Shown here one piece after another: positions 1 through 8,904 of a stretch of 64,000 bases of DNA. The stretch is from Devosia sp. XK-2. Its GTDB lineage: Bacteria; Pseudomonadota; Alphaproteobacteria; Rhizobiales; Devosiaceae. The stretch is taken from positions 1,136,501 to 1,200,500 of the forward strand of contig NZ_CP146608.1 of assembly GCF_037113415.1 (NCBI RefSeq), written 5' to 3'. The notes beneath the pieces were generated by a model. It was not told the origin of the DNA, did not search any database, and saw only the letters and a program-made list of their open reading frames with translations. Position 1 is the first letter of the stretch, and each line of letters begins with the position of its first letter. The translations under genes were made by a program, and so were the position numbers.

Positions 1-1524
1 GCGCTCAGGCAGTTCAAGGCCGTCTATTCCGACGCCGAAACCACCGGCAATATGCATCTCATGGCGTCCAGCCTGTGCGAAATCGCCTGGACCTGCTTCA
101 AGATGGGCGATCCGGAGCAAGGGTTGGAATGCGCGGTTGGCGCCAAATGGCTTTGGCGTCGGCTCGGCAATTCCGAGGAGCTGGCTCGCGCCCTGGCGGT
201 CGAAGCTTTTCTCTTCCTCGACCTTGGCCTGGGCGATGAGGCCTTCGATCTCTCCGGTGAGGCGCTGGATTTGGCCCAGCGTCTGGCCGCGCCGGCCATT
301 CTCGCCTTTGCACTGAATGTTCGCGCCGTCGTCCTCGCGGTGTGCCAGGAGTCGGAACTGGCGCTGTCCCTGCTTGAGCAGGCGGTGGATTTGGCAAGTG
401 CGGCCGGCAACAAGACGGCTGCTGCCTTCTATACGCTCAATAAGGGCTTTGCTCACGCTAAACTGGGTGAGTTGGAGCACAAGGTCGGGCGGGCCGCCCG
501 CGCGGCAGAGTACCGCGCCCTTGCCATCGAGCACAGCCTGGCCGCCGCCGACCTGGCCGCCAGTGCCGGAGACCTCTGGACTTTGCGCGTCGCCCTCTGC
601 AACGGCGCCGAATTCTTGTCGGCTGACGGCCGCAATGGTGAAGCAACCGCCTTGCTCGACCGCTGGGCCGGTTTGCCCGGCGAGGTCAGCGCCAGCCTGC
701 ATATTCATCACCTCTATACGCTTGGCCAGGTGCGCCATGCCGCCGGTCAGCACCGGCAGGCGCTCGCCGCCTGCACCGATGCGCTTTCACTGGCCGAGGC
801 AAAGGGGCAGATCGACCACCAGGTCAACGCCGCCGAAATCTTGAGCCGCATTCTGGAGGCCATGGGCGACACCCCCGCGGCCCTCTCCATGCATCGCCAC
901 TATCACAGGCTTTTCGTCCAGCAATCCGGCGAAGCCGCCCGCCGCCGCGCCCGTGTCGAGGAAATCCGCACCGAAGCTGACCGGTTGCGGGCCCGCGCCG
1001 CCGAATTGGCCGATCAGGCCCTTTCCGATCCGCTGACGGGCATCGCCAATCGGCGCAGCTTCGACCAGATCCTCGAGCGGCTGGCCGGCAGCCCGGTGGC
1101 GGTCGCCATTGTCGACCTGGACAATTTCAAGCGGATCAACGACCGCCACACCCACATTGCGGGCGACGCCGTCTTGCAGCGGGTCGCCCGCGTCATGGTC
1201 GACCAGATCGCCACCCACGGCCATGTGGCCCGGCTGGGTGGGGAGGAATTTGCGCTGATTTTTCCCGAGGCGCCGCTGGCCACCGCCGCCGCCTTCTGCG
1301 AGGGCATTCGCGTTGCGATCGCCAATGCCGATTGGGAGGCGCTTACGCCCGGCATGCGGGTCACGGTCAGCATTGGCGTTGCCGCAGGCGATGGCACCCA
1401 CCCAACGGGCGAGCTGATGCAACGCGCCGATTCCCGTCTCTATCTGGCCAAGCAGGGCGGCCGCGACCGTGTCTTTGCCGAAGACCACCCGGCCGCCACG
1501 CGTCAAGCCGGAGCGGCCAGCTAG
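1..1524 (+). CDS. TPR-GGDEF diguanylate cyclase, 5' truncated
   Basis: The reading frame is open from base 1, so the start lies outside the window. About the first 300 visible residues are Ala/Leu-rich helical repeats of TPR type, followed by a short charged coiled-coil-like linker (near bases 930-1020) and a C-terminal GGDEF domain. The active-site motif is GGEEF at 1237-1251, with the usual DPLTGIANRR entry and a DLDNFKRIND stretch. These features predict a cytoplasmic enzyme that makes c-di-GMP from two GTP, with the TPR part sensing a partner protein. The RxxD inhibitory site normally found just before GGEEF is absent. No EAL domain is visible. It converges with the next gene, stop codons two bases apart. 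Confidence 0.88.
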   Translation, partial: ALRQFKAVYSDAETTGNMHLMASSLCEIAWTCFKMGDPEQGLECAVGAKWLWRRLGNSEELARALAVEAFLFLDLGLGDEAFDLSGEALDLAQRLAAPAILAFALNVRAVVLAVCQESELALSLLEQAVDLASAAGNKTAAAFYTLNKGFAHAKLGELEHKVGRAARAAEYRALAIEHSLAAADLAASAGDLWTLRVALCNGAEFLSADGRNGEATALLDRWAGLPGEVSASLHIHHLYTLGQVRHAAGQHRQALAACTDALSLAEAKGQIDHQVNAAEILSRILEAMGDTPAALSMHRHYHRLFVQQSGEAARRRARVEEIRTEADRLRARAAELADQALSDPLTGIANRRSFDQILERLAGSPVAVAIVDLDNFKRINDRHTHIAGDAVLQRVARVMVDQIATHGHVARLGGEEFALIFPEAPLATAAAFCEGIRVAIANADWEALTPGMRVTVSIGVAAGDGTHPTGELMQRADSRLYLAKQGGRDRVFAEDHPAATRQAGAAS

Positions 1525-1525
1525 T

Positions 1526-2467
1526 TCACGCCAATAGGCCGAGATCGCTCGGAATATCGCGCTCAAACACCAGCTTGCCGTCCACCACCGTCAAGCGGGC
1601 CTGATGGATCGCCGTGCGCCGCGCCGCGACATCGGGCGGTCCGTCGGTCTGGCTGCGCTCGTCCCATTCGGGATGCGTGAAATAATACATGACCGCATGA
1701 TCGCCATTGACCACCACATCGGCGTGCCGGACATAGCGCTTGTCCATTGCGTCCGCGCCCGGCTCGCCCCCGACAAGACCCTGGCGGACCCAGGCGATCG
1801 TATCGTCCGACCGATAGACCGCCTGGCCCCGCCATTCGTCCACGATCAGCCAATAAGAACCGCCCATCTCGAACACATTGGGCCCTTCATGAGGCGGCGC
1901 GTCAGGCGAACCCGGCAGCACCAGCCCTTCGAGCGACCAGGTCATCATATCCGTGCTGGTTGCGCTCCAGGTGCTCGAACCCTGGCCTTCGTCCTTGTAC
2001 CACATCCGCCACAGCCCGTCGGGGCTGCGAAACACGCAGGCATCGATGCAATTCTGGCTCGAGAGTTTCAGCGGTCCCACCCGCGTCCAGTTCTCCAGGT
2101 CCGGACTGGTGAAATGAGTAATGGTCCGCGCCACTTTCCAATGCGTCGGCACCCCGGTGATGTAGCTGAGAAACATGTGATACTGCCCCTCGGCCCAAAG
2201 GATTTCCGGCGCCCAATGGGTGTTGAGCCCATCATCCCCCGGGGCGTCCAGCCCTTTCACCGTGCCGCGATAGTGCCAGCTCGCGCCGCCATCGCTCGAC
2301 ACGGCAATGCCGATCGGCGACCCGTGAATCCAGCCAAATCCCGGTTCATCGGCGCTGGCCCGGCGATTGGTGTAGAACATCCACCATTCGTTCGTGCCTT
2401 CGCGCTTGACCACAACCGGATCGGCGGCACCATCCTCTATCGGATCGCGGAAAATTGGGGCGCTCAT
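1526..2467 (-). CDS. GH43-like five-bladed beta-propeller glycosidase
   Basis: This 313-residue protein has no signal peptide. It shows the spaced acidic motifs of GH43-type propellers: an early ADPVVV, a central HWAPEI followed by repeated W/Y-rich blades (EWWMFY, GLWRMWY, SYWLIVDE), and HEGPNV where the general acid Glu usually lies. The likely role is cytoplasmic hydrolysis of imported arabinose- or xylose-containing oligosaccharides. Its ATG overlaps the stop of the upstream ATPase by four bases (ATGA), making it the last gene of the arabino-oligosaccharide operon. The exact GH family is inferred and could be a GH43-related clan such as GH117 or GH130. Confidence 0.72.
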   Translation of the reverse strand: MSAPIFRDPIEDGAADPVVVKREGTNEWWMFYTNRRASADEPGFGWIHGSPIGIAVSSDGGASWHYRGTVKGLDAPGDDGLNTHWAPEILWAEGQYHMFLSYITGVPTHWKVARTITHFTSPDLENWTRVGPLKLSSQNCIDACVFRSPDGLWRMWYKDEGQGSSTWSATSTDMMTWSLEGLVLPGSPDAPPHEGPNVFEMGGSYWLIVDEWRGQAVYRSDDTIAWVRQGLVGGEPGADAMDKRYVRHADVVVNGDHAVMYYFTHPEWDERSQTDGPPDVAARRTAIHQARLTVVDGKLVFERDIPSDLGLLA

Positions 2468-3378
2468 GCGTAAATCCTGACATGCCGCCCGTCGGGACGC
2501 AGCACCAGTTCGCCGCTTCGCCCCACGCTGTCATTGGCCATTTCCAGCATGGCTGGATCGGTCGCGAGCTTGCCGTCGCCGGCATCGTCTGTCGACAAGA
2601 CCGAGGCTTTCAGCAGTCGCGAATAGGCATGTTCGGGCTTGTCCAACACCGTGCGCGCATCGCCCATTTCCACAACCCGCCCCCGCTGCATGATGATGAT
2701 GCGGTCGGAGATGTAATAGGCCGTCGCCAGGTCATGGGTAATGTAGATCACCGAGACCTTGAGGTCGTCACGCAGGCTTTTGAGCAGATTGACGATGCTC
2801 ATCCGCAGCGAGGCATCCACCATCGAAACCGGTTCGTCCGCGATCAGCAGCGGCGGATTGGGGATCAGCGCCCGCGCAATGGCGCAGCGCTGCAATTGCC
2901 CGCCGCTCATTTCATGCGGAAACCGCCCGCGCACCTCTTTCAGGCTCAATCCCACCTTCTGCAGCGCTTCGTCCATCGCCTTGTCGATCACGGCCTTGTC
3001 GCTGGTCCTGAGAAAACGCCGCGCCGTGCTTTCGAGATAGCGCTCGATCTGCTTGAGCGGATTGAAAGCCTCGAACGGATTCTGGAACACCGGCTGCACA
3101 TGGCTCATGAAATCCAGGCGCTTGGCCCGTCCGGCATGGCGGTCGACCTTCTCCCCGCGAAACAGGATTTCCCCGCTCGAAGGGTCTTCCAGCCCCAGGA
3201 TCATGCGAGCCAGCGTCGTCTTGCCCGAGCCGCTTTCGCCAATGATCGTGAAGATTTCCGGCTTTTCGGCGCTCAGCGAAAAGCTCGCATTCTTCACCGC
3301 ATCGATCGTCTTGCGGCCGAATAGCCCACCCATGGTGAAATGCTTGCTGACATCGCGCACATCGAGAAGCGAACTCAT
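2464..3378 (-). CDS. Opp/Dpp-family ABC transporter ATP-binding protein (OppF-like)
   Basis: A 304-residue cytoplasmic ATPase. Walker A is GESGSGKTTLAR, the signature is MSGGQLQRCAIA, and Walker B is LLIADEPVSMVD followed by the switch histidine in YITHD. It would pair with the neighbouring OppD-like ATPase to drive the two permeases. The start is placed at the ATG that overlaps the previous stop as ATGA; an in-frame extension of 39 codons upstream lies inside the preceding gene and looks non-coding. The C-terminus is shorter than in many OppF proteins. The substrate is inferred from the neighbouring glycosidases to be a sugar oligomer rather than a peptide. Confidence 0.9.
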   Translation of the reverse strand: MSSLLDVRDVSKHFTMGGLFGRKTIDAVKNASFSLSAEKPEIFTIIGESGSGKTTLARMILGLEDPSSGEILFRGEKVDRHAGRAKRLDFMSHVQPVFQNPFEAFNPLKQIERYLESTARRFLRTSDKAVIDKAMDEALQKVGLSLKEVRGRFPHEMSGGQLQRCAIARALIPNPPLLIADEPVSMVDASLRMSIVNLLKSLRDDLKVSVIYITHDLATAYYISDRIIIMQRGRVVEMGDARTVLDKPEHAYSRLLKASVLSTDDAGDGKLATDPAMLEMANDSVGRSGELVLRPDGRHVRIYA

Positions 3379-4415
3379 GCCATCACCCCTGCAGGCTTGG
3401 ATACATTGACCAGTGGCTCCACATCTTTCCAGCGCCAGCAGGCGGTGCGATGGTCCGGTCCGATGGTCTCCATCGGCGGCACCTCCTTGCGGCATTTGTC
3501 CACCGCCAGCGGGCAGCGCGGATGGAACCGGCAGCCCTGCGGCGGATCGGCCAGGTTCGGTGGCCGCCCCTCCAGCGCCGGGCGCTGCTGGGTATCGCCA
3601 ATGCGGGGCAGGCTGGCCACCAAATGGGCCGTGTAGGGATGCTTGGGCGCAAAGAACATATCGCGCGTCGGGCCTTCCTCGACCAGCCGCCCGGCATAGA
3701 TAATGCCCACGCGATCCGCGACATTGGCATGCACGCTCATGTCATGGGTCACGAACACCACCGAGGCGCCCATTTCCTTCTGAATATCGCGGATAAGGCT
3801 CAGCACCTCCTTTTGCACCACCACGTCCAGCGCCGTGGTCGGCTCGTCGGCGATGATGAATTCGGGGTGGCAGACCGTCGCCAGGCCAATGGTCACGCGC
3901 TGCCGCATGCCGCCCGACAATTCATGCGGATAGGCGCGCAGCACGTCCGGTGGCAGCTTCAGGCGCGCCAGATGCTTGATCACGCGCTCCTCGAAGGCTT
4001 CACCTTTGAGACCAAGCGGGCGCTGCGCGAAATCCTGGAAGGTCCTGCCGATGCGCCGGACCGGATTGAGAACGCTCATCGAGCCTTGCATGATATAGCT
4101 TAGATGCTTCCAGCGGACGGCCTCGATCTGCTGGGGCGTCGCATGGGCCACGTCGATTGGCCCGCTGGAGAAATTGTATTTCGCCGTGCCCTCGACCACC
4201 CGCAGCGGTGGACGAATGGCGGCCGCAAGCACCTTGATGAAGCTCGTCTTGCCCGAGGAGCTTTCCCCGGCAATACCGTAGACCTCGTTCTTGCGCATGG
4301 TGACAGTAATGTCGTCCACGGCACGCACCTCGCGCGCCACGCCGAAATAGTTCATTTGGTAATAGGCCTTGAGGCCTTCGACCTTGAGGATTTCGGGGTT
4401 GTCTTGCAGGCTCAT
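3375..4415 (-). CDS. Opp/Dpp-family ABC transporter ATP-binding protein (OppD-like)
   Basis: A 346-residue ATPase with Walker A in [12 protein letters not shown] (the P-loop has Ser-Ser where Gly is more usual), signature [12 protein letters not shown] and Walker [13 protein letters not shown]. The C-terminus carries the [14 protein letters not shown] cysteine motif typical of oligopeptide-family OppD/DppD proteins. It sits between the permeases and the OppF-like ATPase, with a four-base overlap to the latter. The 145-bp gap upstream to the permease gene is filled by a palindromic repeat. Confidence 0.92.
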   Translation of the reverse strand: MSLQDNPEILKVEGLKAYYQMNYFGVAREVRAVDDITVTMRKNEVYGIAGESSSGKTSFIKVLAAAIRPPLRVVEGTAKYNFSSGPIDVAHATPQQIEAVRWKHLSYIMQGSMSVLNPVRRIGRTFQDFAQRPLGLKGEAFEERVIKHLARLKLPPDVLRAYPHELSGGMRQRVTIGLATVCHPEFIIADEPTTALDVVVQKEVLSLIRDIQKEMGASVVFVTHDMSVHANVADRVGIIYAGRLVEEGPTRDMFFAPKHPYTAHLVASLPRIGDTQQRPALEGRPPNLADPPQGCRFHPRCPLAVDKCRKEVPPMETIGPDHRTACWRWKDVEPLVNVSKPAGVMA

Positions 4416-4442
4416 TCTTTCGCGCCCCTATGGTGCGGTTCC

Positions 4443-4549
4443 TTGGCACCCTCCCCCTTGAGGGGAGGGCCGGGGAGGGGGTGGCTGCGTGGTCCACTGA
4501 TCGACCCCCACCCCCAGCCCCTCCCCTCAAGGGAGAGGGGAGCGGTCTC
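4443..4549. repeat. Palindromic intergenic repeat (CCCTTGAGGG family)
   Basis: Two inverted copies of a GC-rich unit of about 36 bases, each centred on CCCTTGAGGGGAGGG, fill the gap between the permease and the OppD-like ATPase. They could fold into one large hairpin. A related element with the same core lies at about 29835-29985. Such short palindromes are common between alphaproteobacterial genes and may alter mRNA stability inside the operon. Confidence 0.75.
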
Positions 4550-4560
4550 GAGCAAAACCC

Positions 4561-5418
4561 TCATGCGCCCATCCTCCGCAGCCGGCTGCGCGGATCGATA
4601 TATTCGTTCATGCTGACGGCCAGCAGGAACAGGCCCAGAAAGGTCATGACGATCAGAATGACTGGGATGACGATCCACCACCATACGCCAACCACCATGG
4701 CCGAGTGGGAATTGGCCCAGTAGAGGACCGTGCCTATGGTCGGATTGTTGATATTGGTGAAGCCCAGCACTGCCAGCGTCACCTCCATGCCGATGGACCA
4801 CAGCATATTGTTCATGAAGGTCGCAAACACGATGGGCATGACATAGGGCAGGTGCTCTTCGAGCAGCACTTTGCGCGTGCTCATGCCTGCGAACACCGCA
4901 TGGCGGGTGAACTCGCGATGCTTGAGGCCCAATGCCACCGATCGGATCAGCCGGGCGTCGAACGGCCAGCCGAAACAGGCCAGGATCAGCGCCATGGTGA
5001 AGCTGTCCATATTGTTGCGCAGCACGAAATAGAACAGCACCAGAATGGGGAAGATCGGCACGGCCACGAAAATGTCGTTCACGAACATCAACACCCGGTC
5101 GACCCAGCCGCCGATATAGCCGGCGGCCAGCCCCACCGTGATGGAGATGATGCGGCTCAGGACCGCCACCGTGATGCCGAACAGCAGGCTGTTCTTGAAC
5201 GCGGCCGAGAGCTGCCAGAACAGTTCCTGCCCGCGCGAATTGGTGCCGAACCAGTATTGCGCCGAAGGCGGCTGGTCGGGAATGGCCATATAGATCAGCG
5301 ACGGATCCATTGGCGCAAAGAAGGACATGCTGGCAAACACCACCATGATGCCCACCAGGATCAGCCCGATGGTGAACTCGATATTGTAGCGGACAAGGTC
5401 GCGGAAAACGGAAAACAT
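4561..5418 (-). CDS. ABC transporter permease, DppC/OppC type
   Basis: A 285-residue inner-membrane permease. An N-terminal membrane segment (TIGLILVGIMVVFASMSFFA) is followed by the PMDPSLIYM stretch, a GTNSRGQELFW motif typical of DppC proteins, and further membrane helices. The EAA-like coupling loop is around LGLKHREFTRHAVFAG. The start was chosen at MFSVFRDLV, five bases after the stop of the DppB-type gene. An in-frame extension of 32 codons runs into that gene and is rejected. It forms the membrane channel with the DppB-like partner. Confidence 0.9.
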   Translation of the reverse strand: MFSVFRDLVRYNIEFTIGLILVGIMVVFASMSFFAPMDPSLIYMAIPDQPPSAQYWFGTNSRGQELFWQLSAAFKNSLLFGITVAVLSRIISITVGLAAGYIGGWVDRVLMFVNDIFVAVPIFPILVLFYFVLRNNMDSFTMALILACFGWPFDARLIRSVALGLKHREFTRHAVFAGMSTRKVLLEEHLPYVMPIVFATFMNNMLWSIGMEVTLAVLGFTNINNPTIGTVLYWANSHSAMVVGVWWWIVIPVILIVMTFLGLFLLAVSMNEYIDPRSRLRRMGA

Positions 5419-5423
5419 GGCGA

Positions 5424-6428
5424 CTACTCCGCCCTGACGCGCGGATCGAGCAGCGGGTGCAGCAGATCCACGATGAAAATGGCGGTGGCGACGGCGGTGA
5501 TCGACACGGTACACACGGCCAGTACGGTCGAATAATCACCGGCATTGACGGCATCGACCAATAGCGAGCCCATGCCGGGATAGTTGAATACCTGTTCGGT
5601 AATGATCGTGCCCGAAAACACACCGCCGATGACCATGGCCAGGGCAGTGATCTGCGGCACCAGCGCGTTGCGCATCACATAGCCGCCCACGACCGTGCTG
5701 CGCTTGACCCCCGCCAGTTCGGCATAGGTCACATAATCTTCGGTCACGATATTGCTGACCAGCGCCCGCATGCCGATGAACCAGCCGCCCAGGCCCACCA
5801 GCACCAGCGAGAGTGCCGGCAGCAGTGAGTGCTGCAGCACCGAAAGGATGAAGGGCAGCGTCAGGGCCGGCCGCACGTCCATGCCGAAGCCACCCGAAAT
5901 CGGCAGCACCGGCCAGAGGAAGCCGAAGATGATCAGGATGATGAAGGCGACGATGTAGTAGGGGATCGGCTGGATGCCCATGGCCACAATGCCGAAGGCC
6001 TTGAAGAAACGGTTGTTCTGGAAATAGCCGGCCAGGCCGCCCATCACATTGCCAATCACGAAGGTGATGAAGGTCGAGGTCAGCAACAGGCCGAGCGTCC
6101 ATGGCATGCCGCGCATGACCAGCTCCATCGCCGGCGTCGGAAAAGCCATCAGCGATGCGCCCAGGTCACCGCGCAGCACACGTGTCCAGAAATTGAAATA
6201 TTGCGTCATCATCGGCTGGTCGGTGCCGAACATGGCGGTCAGTGCTTCGCGCGTCGAGGCTATGGCCTCCGGCGACAGGTTGGATCGGGCCGACAGGCGC
6301 CCGAGCACCTGCTCGACCGGATCGATTGGAGAAAGATAGGTCACGAAGAACATTGCAGAGACGCCGAAAAAGATAACTGCAAGCAATTGCAGCAATCTCT
6401 TTCCCGCAAACCAGAGATAAGAATGCAT
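5424..6428 (-). CDS. ABC transporter permease, DppB/OppB type
   Basis: A 334-residue permease with a first membrane segment right after the N-terminus (LLQLLAVIFFGVSAMFFVTY) and the DPVEQVLG motif usual for DppB proteins. About five more hydrophobic segments follow, ending at a LLHPLLDPRVRAE tail. The start at MHSYLWFAGKR is preferred because the 41 codons upstream are Arg/Pro-rich and not membrane-like. A gap of more than 300 bases with stable hairpins separates it from the binding-protein gene upstream. Confidence 0.9.
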   Translation of the reverse strand: MHSYLWFAGKRLLQLLAVIFFGVSAMFFVTYLSPIDPVEQVLGRLSARSNLSPEAIASTREALTAMFGTDQPMMTQYFNFWTRVLRGDLGASLMAFPTPAMELVMRGMPWTLGLLLTSTFITFVIGNVMGGLAGYFQNNRFFKAFGIVAMGIQPIPYYIVAFIILIIFGFLWPVLPISGGFGMDVRPALTLPFILSVLQHSLLPALSLVLVGLGGWFIGMRALVSNIVTEDYVTYAELAGVKRSTVVGGYVMRNALVPQITALAMVIGGVFSGTIITEQVFNYPGMGSLLVDAVNAGDYSTVLAVCTVSITAVATAIFIVDLLHPLLDPRVRAE

Positions 6429-6746
6429 TCGGGGCCAATCGTCCTTTAGGTCCGCTGCCGGCGGGGTTCGGCGCCGCCGCAGATGGGAGTCAACACCACC
6501 CCTTTGGGGGAGGAGGATGGGGCAGGGCCGGAAACGCAGAATTGGCTCCACCGACGTGTTCCGGTTTGGCCCACAGGGCCGTCCTTATCGGGGTGGAGGC
6601 CGCAACTTTGTGCCGGCACTGAAACGGACGTCCCTGCTTGTCCAGGGGCGTCCGAATGGGTCACGCGACCCGCTATGGGCACAGGGGCGCGCCACGGAGC
6701 ACGCCCCTGTGAATGGCTCGGTCGTCGCCGAGCCACCCGGGAGCTG
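6429..6746 (-). other. Intercistronic region between binding protein and permease genes
   Basis: No gene is seen. Just after the binding-protein stop (minus strand) lie two hairpins: TGGCTCGG (6714-6721) pairs with CCGAGCCA (6728-6735), and CACAGGGGCG (6680-6689) pairs perfectly with CGCCCCTGTG (6702-6711). Neither is followed by a T-run. Such structures commonly keep binding-protein mRNA at a higher level than downstream permease mRNA; that role here is inferred. The part near 6495-6520 has a GC-rich palindrome reminiscent of the intergenic repeat family. Confidence 0.6.
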
Positions 6747-8678
6747 TTAGCTGGCCCCTTCGACCGGCGAGATCTGGGTAAAGATATAGCGGCCATTGGA
6801 CCAGTTGGTCACAGGGTTGGCGTAATTGTTGTTCGCATCCGGCCAGCCGGTCCAGAACCGGTTCGACTGAATGGAGAACACATTATAGGCCATGATCGGA
6901 ATATTGGGCATTTCTTCGAGATGCAGCTTCACGAAGTCATGGCCATATTCGATGCCCTTGGGATCATTGAAGTCGATGCCGCGGATCTTTTCGATGATTT
7001 CATCCAGGCGCGGGTCTTTCCAGCGCATCCAGTTGCGATCCGGCTGGGATTCGCCCGGCGCGGCGACATAGGCCGAGTGATAGCTGTCCATGAAGAAGCT
7101 GAGATCGGGGTGGCCGCCCCAGGTTTCCACGGCCCAGGCGATATTGCACTCGTAATTGCCCACGCGCTGCCTGCCCCAGGTATCGGCATCCACCTCGGCG
7201 GTAGCGCCAATGCCGTTCTGGGCCCAGGTCTGGGCAATGATCACGCCAAGGCGATTGACCACGCCTTCCTGCGGTACCATCACCGAGAACTCGAAGGGCT
7301 GGCCGTCCGGCATCATCCACTGATTGCCGTTCTTGGTGAAGCCGGCAGAGGTTAGCAGCTCTTCGGCAGCCGGAATGTTCTGCTTCCACCAGCCATAGCC
7401 GAAGGCATTGCGTACGGCTTCTTCGTCGGTCGGCACCGCGTCGCCGAACTGCGGCCGCACCATATCGGCGATTTGCAGGCCCACATTGGGATCATAGGGC
7501 TTCACCTTGGAGGTGCCCGTGTCGATCTCGTAATTGATCAGGAAGTCCTGCAAAGGCGCGTGGTAGTCGCGCGGATGGGTGCCGGTGGGTGGCACCGAAA
7601 TGGCCGAGAGCGTGGCCGCACCGCGATAGGACGCCATGGACATGGCGCGTGCGTCGAGCATGAGTGCGAGGGCCCAGCGAACCCGCTTGTCCTGGAACTT
7701 GGGGTTCTGGTGATTGAAGATCGCCATCACCAGCGTCGGATCGGGGTGGGCATAGGGGAAGCCCGGGAACCAGCCCTGGATCTGCTGGTCCTGCTGCACC
7801 ACCGAGAACGTACCTTCCGGCGTCAGGTCGTGCACCATGTCGAGATTGCCATTGCGGATCTCGATCAGGCGGTTGTCCGTGGAAATATTGTTCCGGTAGA
7901 TGATGTATTTCGGCTTGGGCTCGGCAATCATGCCCATCGCCGTGCGTTCCCAGTCCTCGCGCTTTTGCCAGATATACCAGGTGCCGTTCGGATCGAACGA
8001 ATGCAGCGTGTAGGGGCCGATCGAGACGGGCGGATTGGCCTCATAGCTGAGAATGTCGTCGACCTTCTCATAGACGTGCTTGGGCATGATCCATGCCGCG
8101 GTCCAGCGCACCGAGAACAGCGTATGGAAGCGGGAATTGGGCTTGTTGAGCTTGAAATGCACCGTGTACCTGTCCGGTGCAGTGACCTCGGCAACCTGCA
8201 CTGAGAAGGCGCCATTATAGGGCGTGCCGGGGGTCGAAGCCTGCTTTTCGACCGTGAACACCACGTCGTCGGCGGTGAACTCAACCCCGTCGCTCCAGTA
8301 GATGCCCTGCTTGAGCTTCACGGTCATTTCCGAGAAGTCGTCGTTATACTGCCAGAGATCGTCGGCCAGCGAGTTGTAGACGGCGTTCTCGCTTGCGCCC
8401 TCGATGCCGGCATCGGGGTCGATGAACCACAGCGTGTCGGTGGTCAGGTTGTGCAGGCCATTGCTGGTGCCATTACCGGCGCCAACGGCCCACAGGTTGA
8501 ACCAACCCGGATTGCGGATGATCCCTTCGGGATTGTGAACGATGACCGTTTCGCTGCGCGGGAACTGCGTCAGGTCCGGCGCGGAGCCTTCCGCGTCCTG
8601 CGCCAGTGCCAGCCCCTTGCCGGCCACCATCAGTGCGCCGACAGCGGTCGTGCCAATCAGAAAACTGCGTCTATCCAT
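6747..8678 (-). CDS. Family 5 extracellular solute-binding protein (oligosaccharide importer)
   Basis: A 643-residue periplasmic binding protein. It starts with a Tat-like signal (MDRRSFLIG then a hydrophobic stretch to about residue 27), suggesting export in a folded state. The body has the SBP_bac_5 pattern: WFIDPDAGIEGASENAVYNSLADDL region, LKQGIYWSDGVEFTADDVVF and LNKPNSRFHTLF. A good ribosome site (GGGAGG) precedes the ATG. Although the fold family is named for peptides, related rhizobial systems take up plant oligosaccharides, and the adjacent arabinofuranosidase makes an arabino-oligosaccharide ligand likely. It is the first gene of the transporter set. Confidence 0.9.
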   Translation of the reverse strand: MDRRSFLIGTTAVGALMVAGKGLALAQDAEGSAPDLTQFPRSETVIVHNPEGIIRNPGWFNLWAVGAGNGTSNGLHNLTTDTLWFIDPDAGIEGASENAVYNSLADDLWQYNDDFSEMTVKLKQGIYWSDGVEFTADDVVFTVEKQASTPGTPYNGAFSVQVAEVTAPDRYTVHFKLNKPNSRFHTLFSVRWTAAWIMPKHVYEKVDDILSYEANPPVSIGPYTLHSFDPNGTWYIWQKREDWERTAMGMIAEPKPKYIIYRNNISTDNRLIEIRNGNLDMVHDLTPEGTFSVVQQDQQIQGWFPGFPYAHPDPTLVMAIFNHQNPKFQDKRVRWALALMLDARAMSMASYRGAATLSAISVPPTGTHPRDYHAPLQDFLINYEIDTGTSKVKPYDPNVGLQIADMVRPQFGDAVPTDEEAVRNAFGYGWWKQNIPAAEELLTSAGFTKNGNQWMMPDGQPFEFSVMVPQEGVVNRLGVIIAQTWAQNGIGATAEVDADTWGRQRVGNYECNIAWAVETWGGHPDLSFFMDSYHSAYVAAPGESQPDRNWMRWKDPRLDEIIEKIRGIDFNDPKGIEYGHDFVKLHLEEMPNIPIMAYNVFSIQSNRFWTGWPDANNNYANPVTNWSNGRYIFTQISPVEGAS

Positions 8679-8743
8679 TGATGTCCTCCCATAGCGAGGC
8701 GCCTTGCTGTGCCTCTTTGCGCGCAGGCCTTTTAGCCGCGCGA

Positions 8744-8810
8744 TAAGTCATACTTAACTAGGGGGTCGGGGCTGTCAATGGACTTTGTGATACAAATCCA
8801 AAACTATGAT
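8744..8810 (-). promoter_or_regulatory. Probable control region of the binding-protein operon
   Basis: Between the GH51 gene and the binding-protein gene lies an AT-richer stretch with a TAAGT-N3-ACTTA inverted repeat (8744-8756). At 8798-8810 is CCAAAACTATGAT, which matches 11 of 13 bases of the left part of the perfect palindrome at 10494-10514. Promoter boxes could not be fixed by eye. Confidence 0.35.
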
Positions 8811-8823
8811 ACACAATACGAAG

Positions 8824-8849
8824 AGGCGCGCCTTTTCAGGGGCGCGCCT
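8824..8849 (-). terminator. Hairpin downstream of the GH51 gene
   Basis: On the minus strand a perfect GGCGCGCC-based stem (8841-8849 with 8824-8832) and an eight-base loop follow the GH51 stop by about 55 bases. The T-run is weak, so termination may be partial. Confidence 0.5.
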
Positions 8850-8904
8850 TCACAAAATCGCTGTTCATAATCCGTACATGAAGCGGGTCCAGGACCCATC
8901 CCTG

